Source: SIG424 sp045546695
GTDB lineage: Bacteria; Bacillota; Clostridia; UBA1212; UBA1255
DNA: 64,000 nt
Direction: 5' to 3'
NCBI GenBank assembly: GCA_045546695.1
Contig: JAZQDE010000013.1
Location: 36,353 to 100,352, forward strand
Shown: positions 32,635 to 42,900 of the stretch, one piece after another
How positions within the stretch are numbered: the stretch's first letter is position 1
Layout of the letters: every line of letters starts with the position of its first letter
Made by a program: the position numbers and the translations under genes
The notes under the pieces: generated by a model
The model's database searches: none
The model's input: the letters and a program-made list of their open reading frames with translations, nothing else
Told to the model about the DNA's origin: nothing

Positions 32635-33528
32635 TTATATCTCATCAATAACTGTAAGCTCGCCATTGATTTCCTTTACCCTGTAAAGGTGGACTCTTTC
32701 CATCGGAGGGCTCTCGGGCTGGTGAATGCACATTATGTTATTACCTTCAAAATCCTCAAAAAACATCGCATGTCCACCATTGTTGTCAAAAAGCGGCTTT
32801 TCAAGATGTTCCCATGTGCCACGTATGCTGCCGCTTGCCGATACAACTGACAGCACAACGTAGTTGCCGTCAAGGTAGGGCGACCATGTAAGTAGCAACC
32901 TGCCGTCGCTTAATTTCTGTAAGAAAGGCGCGTCCGAGCCATATCTTATCGTTTCTTTATCATTATATAATATGTGGTGCGGCGTTTTTGCAGATATCGG
33001 GGATTCGTCCGACGCAAAAAGTCTGAAAGGCTCGCCTGTTATGCCCTTTAGCTGCGTGTCTACGGGCGCTGCCCACAGCTCGCCGACATATCCGCCCTTT
33101 TCTTCGACGTAATTGTCCGGCCAGTCATGCGAATAAACAACGTACGGAATGTCATTTTCTACATATAAAGTAGCATCAATGCAGCTTTGCTCTTTTGGTG
33201 TAATCGGACCGTTTACAACGGGCACAAATGGTCCTCTTGGAGTATCGGATACTGCGACCTGCGTGCCACGGAGTTCATTTTTACCTTTGAGTGAAACAAA
33301 AAGATAGAATTTCCCGTTATATTTGTGAACTTCTGATGCCCATACGTCGACGTACGCCCATGAATCATCCGGAATGGTGAAAATATCTTCACCCATTTCC
33401 CAGTTATCAAGGTCGCGGCTCGTATAATAAAGCACTGTCTTCGGTGCTCTGCTGACATACAGATAGTACAGGCCGTCATGATTAACAATATATGGATCTC
33501 TTACTCTGAACTCTTGTCTTGAAGGCAT
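32635..33528 (-). CDS. GH43-family glycosidase
   Basis: 297 residues, no signal peptide: a single five-bladed beta-propeller. Catalytic base Asp in FRVRDPYIV, pKa-tuning Asp in SCIDATLYVEND and proton donor Glu in GGYVGELWAAPV. GH43 enzymes are arabinofuranosidases, xylosidases or related exo-acting enzymes. Divergent from the GH3 gene; the pair may work together on oligosaccharides. Exact linkage unknown. Confidence 0.85.
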   Translation of the reverse strand: MPSRQEFRVRDPYIVNHDGLYYLYVSRAPKTVLYYTSRDLDNWEMGEDIFTIPDDSWAYVDVWASEVHKYNGKFYLFVSLKGKNELRGTQVAVSDTPRGPFVPVVNGPITPKEQSCIDATLYVENDIPYVVYSHDWPDNYVEEKGGYVGELWAAPVDTQLKGITGEPFRLFASDESPISAKTPHHILYNDKETIRYGSDAPFLQKLSDGRLLLTWSPYLDGNYVVLSVVSASGSIRGTWEHLEKPLFDNNGGHAMFFEDFEGNNIMCIHQPESPPMERVHLYRVKEINGELTVIDEI

Positions 33529-33590
33529 ATTTTTTCTCCTGTGTTTTTATTGTATTTTTTCACAAAGCACCCAGGATGTCAAGGTGTGCG

Positions 33591-33618
33591 TTGACAAATT
33601 CTTTTTCTGTGATATAAA
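33591..33618 (+). promoter_or_regulatory. Predicted promoter of the GH3 gene
   Basis: TTGACA (33591-33596), 16-bp spacer, TATAAA (33613-33618); GGCGGAGG ribosome site follows. Confidence 0.7.
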
Positions 33619-33648
33619 GATTTTAACAACTCAGGCGGAGGTCCCGAT

Positions 33649-35808
33649 ATGGATTTACAGAAATTATTAGACAGTATGACAGTCGATGAAAAGCTTGCGC
33701 AGATGACGCAACTCGTCACCGGCATTATTACAGATAAAGAAGACGGCCCACTTACAGGCCCGCGCAGAAAAATCGGTCTGACAAAAGATACCACAAAACG
33801 TATCGGTACGATTCTTGGTGGCAGCGGCGCAAATCACAGTAAAGATCTGCAGGATTTCCACCTGTCAGAAGACCCTAATAAGATTCCGCTTCTGTTTATG
33901 ACGGATGTTATACATGGATATCGTACACTTTATCCTGTGCCGATTGGAATCGGCGCGTCTTTTGATGAGGAGTTGGCAGAAAAATGCTGTGCAATGGCGG
34001 CAAAAGAGGCATGCGTCAGTGGAATTCACGTTACTTTTGCACCGATGACAGATCTTGTAAGAGACGCACGCTGGGGCAGATGTATGGAAACAACCGGCGA
34101 GGATCCGTATCTTAACTCAAGAATGTCTGCCGCGATGGTAAGAGGATACCAGGGCGCACCGGACGACCCGGACAGACTCGGCAAGTACAAAATCGCCGCA
34201 TGCGTGAAACATTTTGCGGCATATGGTGCGTGTGAAGGCGGTCGTGATTATGATGCTGTCGATATGAGCGACCATACGTTGCGCGAATATTACCTGCCGG
34301 CATACAAGGCGGCCATAGACGAAGGCGTCGAGTTGCTTATGACTTCTTTTAATACATTAAATGGTATTCCGGCTGCCGGCAACAAATACCTGGTACGCGA
34401 TATTTTAAGAGGCGAATGGGGCTTTGATGGCGTTGTAATATCTGACTTTCAGTCGTTTTACGAGATGATATCGCATGGTATCTGCGAAGATGAAAAAGAG
34501 TGTGCAAAGAAGGCTCTCGATGCGACGAACGACATAGAAATGATGTCGACGTGTTTTGTAAAAAATGGCAAAGAGCTTCTTGAAGAGGGCGAGATTACTG
34601 AAAAACAGATCGACGATGCTGTTATGCGTATTCTGAAGCTCAAAGAAAAGCTGGGACTTTTTGACAGGCCGTACAGATTTGCCAATGCTGAGGAAGAGGC
34701 TGAGATTTGTTTGTGCAAGGAGCACAGAGAGCTTGCAAGAGTCGCTGCTGAAAAGAGCGCCGTTCTGCTAAAAAATGACAATGTTCTCCCCTTCAGTAAG
34801 GACATTAAGAAGATTGCAATTATCGGACCTGTTGCAGACCACGGCATGATCGGCGGCTGGTTCTGCTGCGGCACACACGGCGAAGCTGTCAGCGTTATTG
34901 ACGGAATAAAAAATTATGCAAAAGATGCACAGATTGTTTTTGCCCGCGGTTGCGGCGCCCATCCTGCTGAAAAGGCTTCTGACGTCAGCGGGGCTATCGC
35001 TCAGGCAAAGGAAATTGCCAAAGATGCCGACGCCGTTATTATGTGCCTCGGCGAGGAGATCGATATGAGCGGAGAAGCTCACACACGCGCAAAAATTGCT
35101 GTAAGTAATTCCCAGGAAGTGCTGATTAAAGAAGTCTGTAGCGTAAATAAAAACGTCGCTGTTGTTTATTATTGCGGCAGACCTATTGCCCTCGAAAACG
35201 TAATAGACGTTGCACCTGCGACTGTTATTTTCTGGCATCCCGGCACCGAGGGCGGCAACGCACTTGCAAACCTGCTGTTCGGCGAAGTTAATTTCCAGGC
35301 AAAGTTGCCTATGACTTTCCCACGCGAAGGCCAGTGCCCATATTTTTACAACAGACTCAACACGGGACGCCCGAATGGTTCGCAAGGCTACTGCCTTAAC
35401 TACAGCGACTCGCCATTCCCGCCTGTTTTCCCGTTCGGATACGGACTGTCTTATACAACATTTGACATTTCTTCTCCAGAAATTTCCGATACACAAATGA
35501 CAGAATCAGGCAAAATATCCGTCACTGTCACAGTGAAAAACACAGGCGAGCGCGAAGGTATTGAGACGCTCCAGCTTTACATCAGAGACATGGTGGCGTC
35601 TGTTGCAAGACCAATCAAAGAATTAAAAGCTTATCGCAAGGTGGCACTTGGCGCAGGCGAAGAAAAGACCGTAACTTTTGAGATTACGGTCGCTGATCTT
35701 AAATTCCACACAATTGATGGTGAATATGCTGCTGAAAAGGGTTTATTCAGAGTATTTGTCGGAAACGATTCTGCAGTAAAGGAGTTTAAAGAATTCCGTC
35801 TGGTTTGA
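33649..35808 (+). CDS. GH3-family beta-glycosidase
   Basis: 719 residues, cytoplasmic. N-terminal TIM barrel with KHFAAYG, the nucleophile Asp266 in VVISDFQSF (usually SDW; here SDF), then the alpha/beta sandwich with KNVAVVYYCGRP and an SGEAHTRAKI segment that carries the probable acid/base Glu, and a C-terminal fibronectin III-like domain (FPFGYGLSYTTF, VTVKNTGEREG). Acts as beta-glucosidase or beta-xylosidase. Ends 23 bp into the convergent acetyltransferase gene. With GH43 it suits arabinoxylan-type oligosaccharides. Confidence 0.93.
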   Translation: MDLQKLLDSMTVDEKLAQMTQLVTGIITDKEDGPLTGPRRKIGLTKDTTKRIGTILGGSGANHSKDLQDFHLSEDPNKIPLLFMTDVIHGYRTLYPVPIGIGASFDEELAEKCCAMAAKEACVSGIHVTFAPMTDLVRDARWGRCMETTGEDPYLNSRMSAAMVRGYQGAPDDPDRLGKYKIAACVKHFAAYGACEGGRDYDAVDMSDHTLREYYLPAYKAAIDEGVELLMTSFNTLNGIPAAGNKYLVRDILRGEWGFDGVVISDFQSFYEMISHGICEDEKECAKKALDATNDIEMMSTCFVKNGKELLEEGEITEKQIDDAVMRILKLKEKLGLFDRPYRFANAEEEAEICLCKEHRELARVAAEKSAVLLKNDNVLPFSKDIKKIAIIGPVADHGMIGGWFCCGTHGEAVSVIDGIKNYAKDAQIVFARGCGAHPAEKASDVSGAIAQAKEIAKDADAVIMCLGEEIDMSGEAHTRAKIAVSNSQEVLIKEVCSVNKNVAVVYYCGRPIALENVIDVAPATVIFWHPGTEGGNALANLLFGEVNFQAKLPMTFPREGQCPYFYNRLNTGRPNGSQGYCLNYSDSPFPPVFPFGYGLSYTTFDISSPEISDTQMTESGKISVTVTVKNTGEREGIETLQLYIRDMVASVARPIKELKAYRKVALGAGEEKTVTFEITVADLKFHTIDGEYAAEKGLFRVFVGNDSAVKEFKEFRLV

Positions 35809-36601
35809 TATCTTCATAATATGCGAGCGGCACGGGGCATTCTTCTATACATAAATCGTGATCCGTTTTCTGCCAGAGAATCCTGACAGTATCTGTCATT
35901 TTTACAGCGTCGCAACAATATACGGTGGCATTACCCAATTTATGGTATGTCACCGCTTTTGTATGTTCAAAAGCCTTCTTGTAATTTGGATAATATTCCG
36001 ATACACATACATTACAATTTTCAGAATGGTGCGTGTGATACGGCGGAGATTTGTGGAGATTTCCACCGTAATCTTCAATCGTAATCTCAAACGTATCCGG
36101 ATTTAATCTGTCAGGAATGTCATATCTTTCGTCAACCGCATGCAGATACGTATTCCTCTCGTGGCCTACTCCGACAAGCAGGATTTTGCCATTTTCTTCA
36201 TATAATCTGCTAAGTGCGCCTCCTACAGGTGTCGGAGTGGCGGATTTTTCCTCTCCCTTTACGTATTCTGTAGCATTTTTACCAAAAACTGCCACTGAAT
36301 GTGTCGGATGAAGGGAACGCACGCCGTCTTTTCTGAAAGCAGCTACTTTTGCAAGAGTACCAATACATGGAACTGTCGTTTTAACGTCAAAATATGGATT
36401 TTTCCTGTTTACGTTGTCCCACGTGTGCGTCGGAACGATAAAAAGCCCTTCGCTCAGATACTCGACAAATGCATCGATAAGGCCATCCGCACCATTTTCA
36501 ATCTCACCGATTGAGCGTAGTGAACAATGAATTGTAACCTTGTCATTATGCTTTATACCTGCTTCTTCCAGGAAATTGAATATATCCTGTTTTGTTACCA
36601 T
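35786..36601 (-). CDS. AAC(3)-family N-acetyltransferase-like protein
   Basis: 271 residues from ATG 36601 (AAAGGA upstream; a longer upstream frame lacks a ribosome site). Family motifs VTIHCSLRSIGEIENGADGL, IVPTHTWDN, RSLHPTHSVAVFGKNA and LLVGVGHERNTYLHAVDE are those of aminoglycoside 3-N-acetyltransferase-like proteins, which use acetyl-CoA to acetylate amino groups. Many members are not resistance genes. Last gene of an operon with two phosphatases and an SGNH hydrolase, so a metabolic or cell-surface amine is a more likely substrate than a drug. Confidence 0.82.
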   Translation of the reverse strand: MVTKQDIFNFLEEAGIKHNDKVTIHCSLRSIGEIENGADGLIDAFVEYLSEGLFIVPTHTWDNVNRKNPYFDVKTTVPCIGTLAKVAAFRKDGVRSLHPTHSVAVFGKNATEYVKGEEKSATPTPVGGALSRLYEENGKILLVGVGHERNTYLHAVDERYDIPDRLNPDTFEITIEDYGGNLHKSPPYHTHHSENCNVCVSEYYPNYKKAFEHTKAVTYHKLGNATVYCCDAVKMTDTVRILWQKTDHDLCIEECPVPLAYYEDIKPDGIL

Positions 36602-36615
36602 TTTCTGCCATCCTT

Positions 36616-37182
36616 TCACAGAGGATTTATCCAACTCCACAATTTCCACGTGCCTTTTTTATACTCGTAAATAGAAATTGTGCAATTTTTGCAATGGATT
36701 GTATTTCTGTTCTGGTCGATTCCCGTGACCAGATCCATCATCCCCCTGAGCCAGCCTGCATGTGAAAAAACTGCCACGTTTTTACAGTCAAGAGACTCTA
36801 TGTCATGTAAAAAACCGGCAATGCGGTTTTTCATATCAAGCTTCGATTCGCCACCATATTTTGCATAACCAAGGCGGGCAGCTTCTTCGTGCTCCTCTTT
36901 TGACGTTATATCGTGGCTGTTTTTTGAAAGGGTGCCAACATTGAACTCACGGAGCTTTTCATTTTTTTCAATCTCATATTCCGGCAAAACAATTGTAGCC
37001 GTCTCGTATGCTCGTGACAGGTCGCTTGAAAAGACTTTGTCAAACTTGACATTTTTCAGATATTCACGCGCCCGGAGAGCGTCTTCTCTGCCTTTTTCTG
37101 TCAGCTTAACGTCCCACCAGCCTGTCCACATATTGGTTTTATTTGATTCACTCTCGCCGTGTCTTATTATATATACAAACAT
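36616..37182 (-). CDS. Histidine phosphatase superfamily (phosphoglycerate mutase-like) enzyme
   Basis: 188 residues. Phosphoacceptor motif YIIRHGESESN near the N-terminus, SDLSRAYETA and the second active-site His in VAVFSHAGWLRG. Acts on a small phosphate ester; the family includes cofactor-dependent mutases and CobC-type phosphatases. 1 nt after the alkaline phosphatase-type gene and 14 nt before the acetyltransferase. Confidence 0.88.
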   Translation of the reverse strand: MFVYIIRHGESESNKTNMWTGWWDVKLTEKGREDALRAREYLKNVKFDKVFSSDLSRAYETATIVLPEYEIEKNEKLREFNVGTLSKNSHDITSKEEHEEAARLGYAKYGGESKLDMKNRIAGFLHDIESLDCKNVAVFSHAGWLRGMMDLVTGIDQNRNTIHCKNCTISIYEYKKGTWKLWSWINPL

Positions 37183-37183
37183 T

Positions 37184-37996
37184 TTATTTCTCTTTTCGCG
37201 GGAAACCTTTGTAAAGGTGTACTATGTTGATGTCTTCGTCCATGTCAAGTCCGTGTGAACCGTTGTCACCGTCAATCTCGTGACAGCCGTGGTCCATGGC
37301 AAATCCTACCAGTGTATTGTGCTGAGTCCAATGTTCTTCTACAAGCTTGCATACAACAGAATAAATATGGCTGTTGAGTCTTGCCTCTGCCAGTGCGATC
37401 GCGCTTTCCGGTCCGTTTTTGTGCATAAGTGTATCAAAATTGCCATTATATACAGCGATAAAGTCGTGTTTGTCTTCTAAAATAATCTGCATCATTTTAG
37501 CATTTACTTCTTCTATATTGCCTGTCTCAAACTGGTAATAATCCATATCTCTTTCAAGATAAATTCTGCTCAGGCTACTTGCGCTGTACGTAATCAACGC
37601 CGGCCTTTTGCCTGCGCGGATAAGTGCGTCAAAAATCGTATCAATTTTGATAACCGGCTTTTCATAGCGCTGAATCCCATGAACTTCCGGTTGCGCGCCA
37701 GTGTACATCGTGCCGAAACACACCGGTGTTACGGACGGCATGACTGTCGCCAGCGGCACTTCTATATCGGAATTTTTCTTTGCAACTGTAAAAAACTGGG
37801 GGTATTTTTCGTAAACCCACTGCGCGATGGCATCAGGGTTGTACATGATGATTCTGTCTGCTTTTTCACCATTAAAAATATTGTCAACGTAGCCGGAAAT
37901 ATCAGGATTTTTTGGTGCAGCCTGTTGCGGTTTCTCTATTCCCATTGCGTACGCAAGTGCCGCACATACAGTGTCAAGTGAATTTGGATTGTGCAT
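37184..37996 (-). CDS. Alkaline phosphatase superfamily (nucleotide pyrophosphatase/phosphodiesterase-like) protein
   Basis: 270 residues, no signal peptide. Nucleophile Thr region MPSVTPVCFGTMYTG, AVYNGNFDTLMHKNGPES with metal ligands and DHGCHEIDGDNGSHG at the C-terminus are typical of type I phosphodiesterase / alkaline phosphatase superfamily. Substrate unknown. Member of the four-gene operon 38633-35786. Confidence 0.82.
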   Translation of the reverse strand: MHNPNSLDTVCAALAYAMGIEKPQQAAPKNPDISGYVDNIFNGEKADRIIMYNPDAIAQWVYEKYPQFFTVAKKNSDIEVPLATVMPSVTPVCFGTMYTGAQPEVHGIQRYEKPVIKIDTIFDALIRAGKRPALITYSASSLSRIYLERDMDYYQFETGNIEEVNAKMMQIILEDKHDFIAVYNGNFDTLMHKNGPESAIALAEARLNSHIYSVVCKLVEEHWTQHNTLVGFAMDHGCHEIDGDNGSHGLDMDEDINIVHLYKGFPRKEK

Positions 37997-38006
37997 ATTT
38001 TACCTC

Positions 38007-38633
38007 CTATATATCAAAACGTCGTGCCACTTCACGACCCAGCTCTGCAAAAGCCTCCTGTGTCAGGTGGCATGTGTCTATAAAGCATTCGCTGCCAAAA
38101 TCTTGCATATACGCGTTAAGATCGCTGATTTCGACACCGTTTTTTTCAGCAACTGCAGTTGCAATTGCATTATACCTTTTTATGTCATCATTTGAACGCG
38201 GATTTACGCCGCCTGTCGAGCCGCCGTCGGGATTCATCGGCGTCGTTGTCGCAAAAATCAACTTCGCGTTCGGGAAAAATTTCCTGAGCAAGTCGATAAT
38301 CATCTGAATATTCTTTTCGTACTCGCTCTCGCTCGTAAGAGACAGGCTGTAGCCGTTCCAGTGCGCCACGTCCCAGTGTCCGCAGTTGAAATGCACTATG
38401 TCAACTTTGTCTGTCCGGTCAAACATTTCCGCCCATTTTTTCATGGTGAAAATAATGTATTGCGAGCTTCTGCAGTTGTCTGTCACGAAAAATACTTCTG
38501 CTTTGTCCTTCAGTGTCTCTTTTACAGTCCTGCAGTAGCCATTTTTTATAGAATCGCCTATGAGAAAAATGTTTTTCTTCTCATCGCTACACATAAATTC
38601 TTTTCCGGCAATGCCGTTTTCAACCCAGTTCAT
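38007..38633 (-). CDS. SGNH/GDSL hydrolase
   Basis: 208 residues, cytoplasmic. Block I IFLIGDSIKNGY with the nucleophile Ser, a Gly/Asn oxyanion region (HFNCGHWDVAHWNG) and the terminal Asp-x-x-His in FIDTCHLTQEA. Esterase of unknown substrate, often a sugar O-acyl ester. AGAGGCG ribosome site. First gene of the operon with phosphatases and the acetyltransferase. Confidence 0.85.
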   Translation of the reverse strand: MNWVENGIAGKEFMCSDEKKNIFLIGDSIKNGYCRTVKETLKDKAEVFFVTDNCRSSQYIIFTMKKWAEMFDRTDKVDIVHFNCGHWDVAHWNGYSLSLTSESEYEKNIQMIIDLLRKFFPNAKLIFATTTPMNPDGGSTGGVNPRSNDDIKRYNAIATAVAEKNGVEISDLNAYMQDFGSECFIDTCHLTQEAFAELGREVARRFDI

Positions 38634-38672
38634 TTTATCGCCTCTTATGTTTTTATTACGCCGATTATAGCA

Positions 38673-39917
38673 TTACCGCTTCTTTTTCACAATGATTATC
38701 GCTGTCACTGCGCTGATTGCTGCTCCGATTGCAATACCAATCAACATAGAGATAAACGAAAAACCTGTTTCTTCCTGCTTTGGTTCACTCGTAGCCGGCG
38801 GGTTGGTGGCAGGGCTTTCTGTTGCAGGCGGTGGCGTATTTTCACCGGTATCCACAAATTCAAAACCACAGTCTGGACACGTATCTGCACCCTGCGTGTG
38901 CGCAACAGGCGTGTCGGTGGCACCACAAAGCAAGCATACGTGCCAGTGTTCTGTCTTGTTGAAAAGCCATATCTCCGAATACTTATGAGTTACTGTTCTT
39001 TTATGTCCGCAAATATTACAATCTTCATCACAGTCATTATCATAAACGTGGTCCGCTATGTCTGTTTTTCCGTCGCACGTTGTGCAATTGTGCCAGTGAG
39101 AATCCTCATCACTACTCCACGCATCTTCCGGTTTGTGTACATGAGCAAGGGCTTCTTTTATAACATATCCGCACGTTGTACAAACCTGTGGATTGTCCTC
39201 AGTCGCTTCCGGGCCCGGAGTGTGGGCTGACACGTCTTTTTTATCCTTACAAACCGAACACTCGTACCAGTGAGAAGTCGAGTCGAAGGAATATTTCGTG
39301 CTATATGAGTGTGTTGTATTGCGTGTATGTCCGCAAGTATTACACGTCGTATCGCAGGCATTATCATAATCGTGATTTTCAGTGTCTTTTTCCTTGCAAA
39401 TCGAGCAAGTGCGTGAGTGAGATGTATCCCCCGTACTGGTCCAGTCATCATATTTATGTTTACATTTTACGGTAACTTCTCCGTTCTTGTTTGTTACATT
39501 AATATCTTCGTTTGATCCATCTTTAAGTTGCACTGTCATCTTAACAGTATAATCGCCGAAGGCCGCATTGTTTTTTATCTTGAACGTTGCGGTGAAAAGA
39601 TCTCCGCTGATTTTTTCAGCGGACATATAGGCAAAAGCTCCTTTTCCGGAGGACACTTCAAAAGTTGATAACGTAGTGTCATCAATTTCCCATTCACCTT
39701 TTACAAGTTCCATGACGTTCTTATCGTATGTCAGTGAAACAGCACCGGAGCCGACTGTTACGCTCTTTGCAAGTGAAGCTGTTACTTTAATTGTCTCTCC
39801 TCGGTAGCCTGAGGTGCTGTCGGTATTGACAGTCGCACTTGTTGCAGCAATTGACGTGAGAGCGCAAAGCATAATCAGAATCGTTGTGAAAACCAATATT
39901 ACTAATTTCTTTTTCAT
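38673..39917 (-). CDS. Cohesin-like surface protein with C-x2-C repeats and C-terminal membrane anchor
   Basis: 414 residues. Signal peptide (1-25), a cohesin-like domain (about 27-145: VGSGAVSLTYDKNVMELVKG, GDLFTATFKIKNNAAFGDYTVKM), then repeats built on CxxC pairs (CSICKEKD, CNTCGHTR, CSVCKDKK, CNICGHKR, CLLCGATD), a Pro/Thr linker and a membrane helix with KKKR end. The CxxC pairs and His spacing suggest metal-binding or disulfide-stabilised small modules. Anchored in the membrane facing out. 15 nt downstream of the 2066-aa surface protein gene, which ends in a dockerin. Confidence 0.78.
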   Translation of the reverse strand: MKKKLVILVFTTILIMLCALTSIAATSATVNTDSTSGYRGETIKVTASLAKSVTVGSGAVSLTYDKNVMELVKGEWEIDDTTLSTFEVSSGKGAFAYMSAEKISGDLFTATFKIKNNAAFGDYTVKMTVQLKDGSNEDINVTNKNGEVTVKCKHKYDDWTSTGDTSHSRTCSICKEKDTENHDYDNACDTTCNTCGHTRNTTHSYSTKYSFDSTSHWYECSVCKDKKDVSAHTPGPEATEDNPQVCTTCGYVIKEALAHVHKPEDAWSSDEDSHWHNCTTCDGKTDIADHVYDNDCDEDCNICGHKRTVTHKYSEIWLFNKTEHWHVCLLCGATDTPVAHTQGADTCPDCGFEFVDTGENTPPPATESPATNPPATSEPKQEETGFSFISMLIGIAIGAAISAVTAIIIVKKKR

Positions 39918-39932
39918 GATATCCTCTTTCTC

Positions 39933-42900
39933 TTATTCTTCCTCTTCTTTTCTTGTAAAAAGTGTTGTTGTGTTTGTTGTTGTATTTAATATAGCCAACG
40001 GATAATCTTCCGGGAAAAACGTGTGCATCAGAATATAGATGGCGTCGTCTTTGTTTACTTCGCCGTTGTTGTCAAAGTCACATTCTTGTTCCACAGGATA
40101 TTCGTCCGGGAAAAATGTGTGCATCAGCAGATAAATTGCGTCATCTTTGTTTACTTCTTTGTCAGAATCTGTGTCGCCAATAATATGTTGAATACGATCT
40201 GTAAAGTTATCTTTGTAGGTGTGTCCGCATCTGCCACAAGTGTGCAATGTATAACCCTCATCTTGTGTAGTTGGTGGGATTACTGTCTGTGTGTAGTCAT
40301 GACCGAGAGCCGGAATTATTATTTGTTCTTCGAGAATCTCGCCGCAACCGGAGCATTTTTTGCCCTCTGTAAGACCTGTCTGTGTACATGTCGGTGCTAC
40401 TGCTTCGAGAATTATTACGTCCCATCTGCTGTGGTCGTGATCAAGTGGCGCGATTGTTTCTGTCTCATACGCATCGCAATTTGCACAGTCGCGACGTTTT
40501 TCACCCGGTTCAGCTTCTGTCGGCGCCTTTGTCTCGTACCATTCGCCATAGCTGTGGCCGGTAGCCGGTATAATTGTTTGTTCTTCGAGAATTTCGCCAC
40601 AACCGGAGCATTTTTTGCCCTCGGTAAGACCGGTCTGTGTACATGTCGGTGCTACTGCTTCAAGAATTATTACATCCCATCTGCTGTGGTCGTGGTCAAG
40701 TGGCGCAATCGCTGAGGTCTCATATGCATCGCAGTTTGCGCAATCACGGCGCTTTTCACCCGGTTCGGACTCTGTCGGCGCCTTTGTCTCGTACCACTCG
40801 CCGTAGCTGTGGCCGGTGGCCGGTAATTTTTTGTATGCTGTGTAGTCGCAACGCGAGCATGTGTAATATCCGTTCCAGCCGTGTTCTGTGCATGTTGGTT
40901 TTTTCTCAGCATGATAATTCAGATCATGACCGAGAGGTTGTTTATATAAATCTACGTAGCTCTTCTGGCAACGTGTACATGTGTATGTGGTATATCCTTG
41001 CTCGGTGCAGGTCGGGGATGTCACTTCTGTTTTGTAGTTATGGCCAAGTACTACTATGTCGCGTGTTTCGTAGTGGTCACAGTTTTTACAGTCGTGGCGT
41101 TCACTGCCTTTTTCTGTGCAGGTAGGGGCTTCAAGCTCGTACCACTCGCCATAGTTGTGGCCGGTCGCTGGTATTATTATTTGTTCTTCCAGAATCTCAC
41201 CACAACCGGAGCATTTCTTGCCCTCTGTAAGACCGGTCTGTGTACATGTCGGTGCTACTGCTTCAAGAATTATTACGTCCCATCTGCTGTGATCGTGATC
41301 AAGAGGCGCGATTGCTGAGGTCTCGTACGCATCACAATTTGCACAGTCGCGACGTTTCTCACCTGGTTCAGCTTCTGTCGGAGCCTTTGTCTCATACCAC
41401 TCGCCGTAGCTATGGCCGAGAGCGTTTACGTATGTATCTATATAGATGTCACCGCAGCGTGTACAGGTATGAGTTGTATATCCTTTCTTCGTGCATGTCG
41501 GGGATGTCACTTCTGTTTTATAGTTATGCCCGAGAGTAGCTATATCGCGTGTCTCATAGTGGTCGCAATTCTTACAGTCGTGGCGTTCAGTGCCTTTTTC
41601 TGTGCAGGTAGGTGCTTTAGTTTGGTACCACTCGCCGTAGCTGTGACCGGTAGCGTTTACATATGTATCTATATAACTGTCACCGCAGCGTGTGCAGGTG
41701 TGCGTTTTATATCCTTTTTCTGTACAAGTAGGGTCTCTTACTAATATCATATATGAGTGGCCGCGTGCTGCTATATCCTGAGTTTCGTAGTGGTCACAGT
41801 TTTTACAGTCGTGGCGTTCACTGCCTTTTTCTGTGCAGGTAGGTGCTTTAGTTTGGTACCACTCGCCGTAGTTGTGACCGGTAGCCGGTATAACTGCCTG
41901 CTCTACCAGAATATCACCGCAACCGGAGCATTTTTTGCCCTCGGTAAGACCGGTCTGTGTACATGTCGGTGCTACTGCTTCAAGAATTATTACGTCCCAT
42001 CTGCTGTGATCGTGATCAAGCGGCGCAATCGCTGAGGTCTCGTACGCATCGCAATTTGCGCAATCACGGCGCTTTTCTCCCGGTTCAGCTTCTGTCGGAG
42101 CCTTTGTCTCGTACCACTCGCCGTAGTTGTGGCCGGTGGCCGGTATAACTGCCTGCTCTACCAGAATATCACCGCAACCGGAGCATTTTTTACCCTCTGT
42201 AAGACCTGTTTGCGTACATGTCGGCGCTACTGCTTCAAGAATTATTACGTCCCATCTGCTGTGATCGTGATCAAGCGGCGCAATCGCTGAGGTCTCGTAT
42301 GCATCACAATTTGCGCAATCACGGCGCTTTTCACCGGATTCGGACTCAGTAGGAGCCTTTGTCTCATACCATTCGCCGTAGCTGTGGTCGGTAGCGCTTA
42401 CATAAGTATCTACATAGCTGTCACCGCAACGTGTACATATGTGCGTTGAATATCCTTCTTCCGTGCAGGTAGGCGCGGTCACTTCTGTTTTGTACGAATG
42501 CCCAAGCGGAGCAATCAGTTCATCTTCTGTGCAGGTAGGCAACGTACCCGCCGCATCTTTATATGCCGCACCACAATAAGAACAAACAAAATATGAATTG
42601 CGTCCTTTGTTTTCACAGGTCGCGGGACGGGCCGGGAGCTGATAAATCTTATGAGCGCAACCGGAAGATGATAATCTTCCTAATTCAGGAAAATCAGCAA
42701 ACACCTGAGCGTACAAAATCTTTGCGCCGGCTGTAGTCGGATGATTAAGGTCCGTGGCAGCAAGCCCTGCAAACCACGCTCCGGTATCCTGATTTTCGAC
42801 AACGGCAAAGTCAAAATCAATATACCTGTACCCGCTGTCTCTTATCATTTCGTTTTTCAGTCTGTTATTTACATTCGGGGTTGTTGGAATTGTACAAAGA

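Noticed and set aside
35786..36601. Aminoglycoside resistance gene
   Set aside because: The AAC(3) fold is clear, but the gene sits inside a metabolic-looking operon and the family has many non-resistance members.
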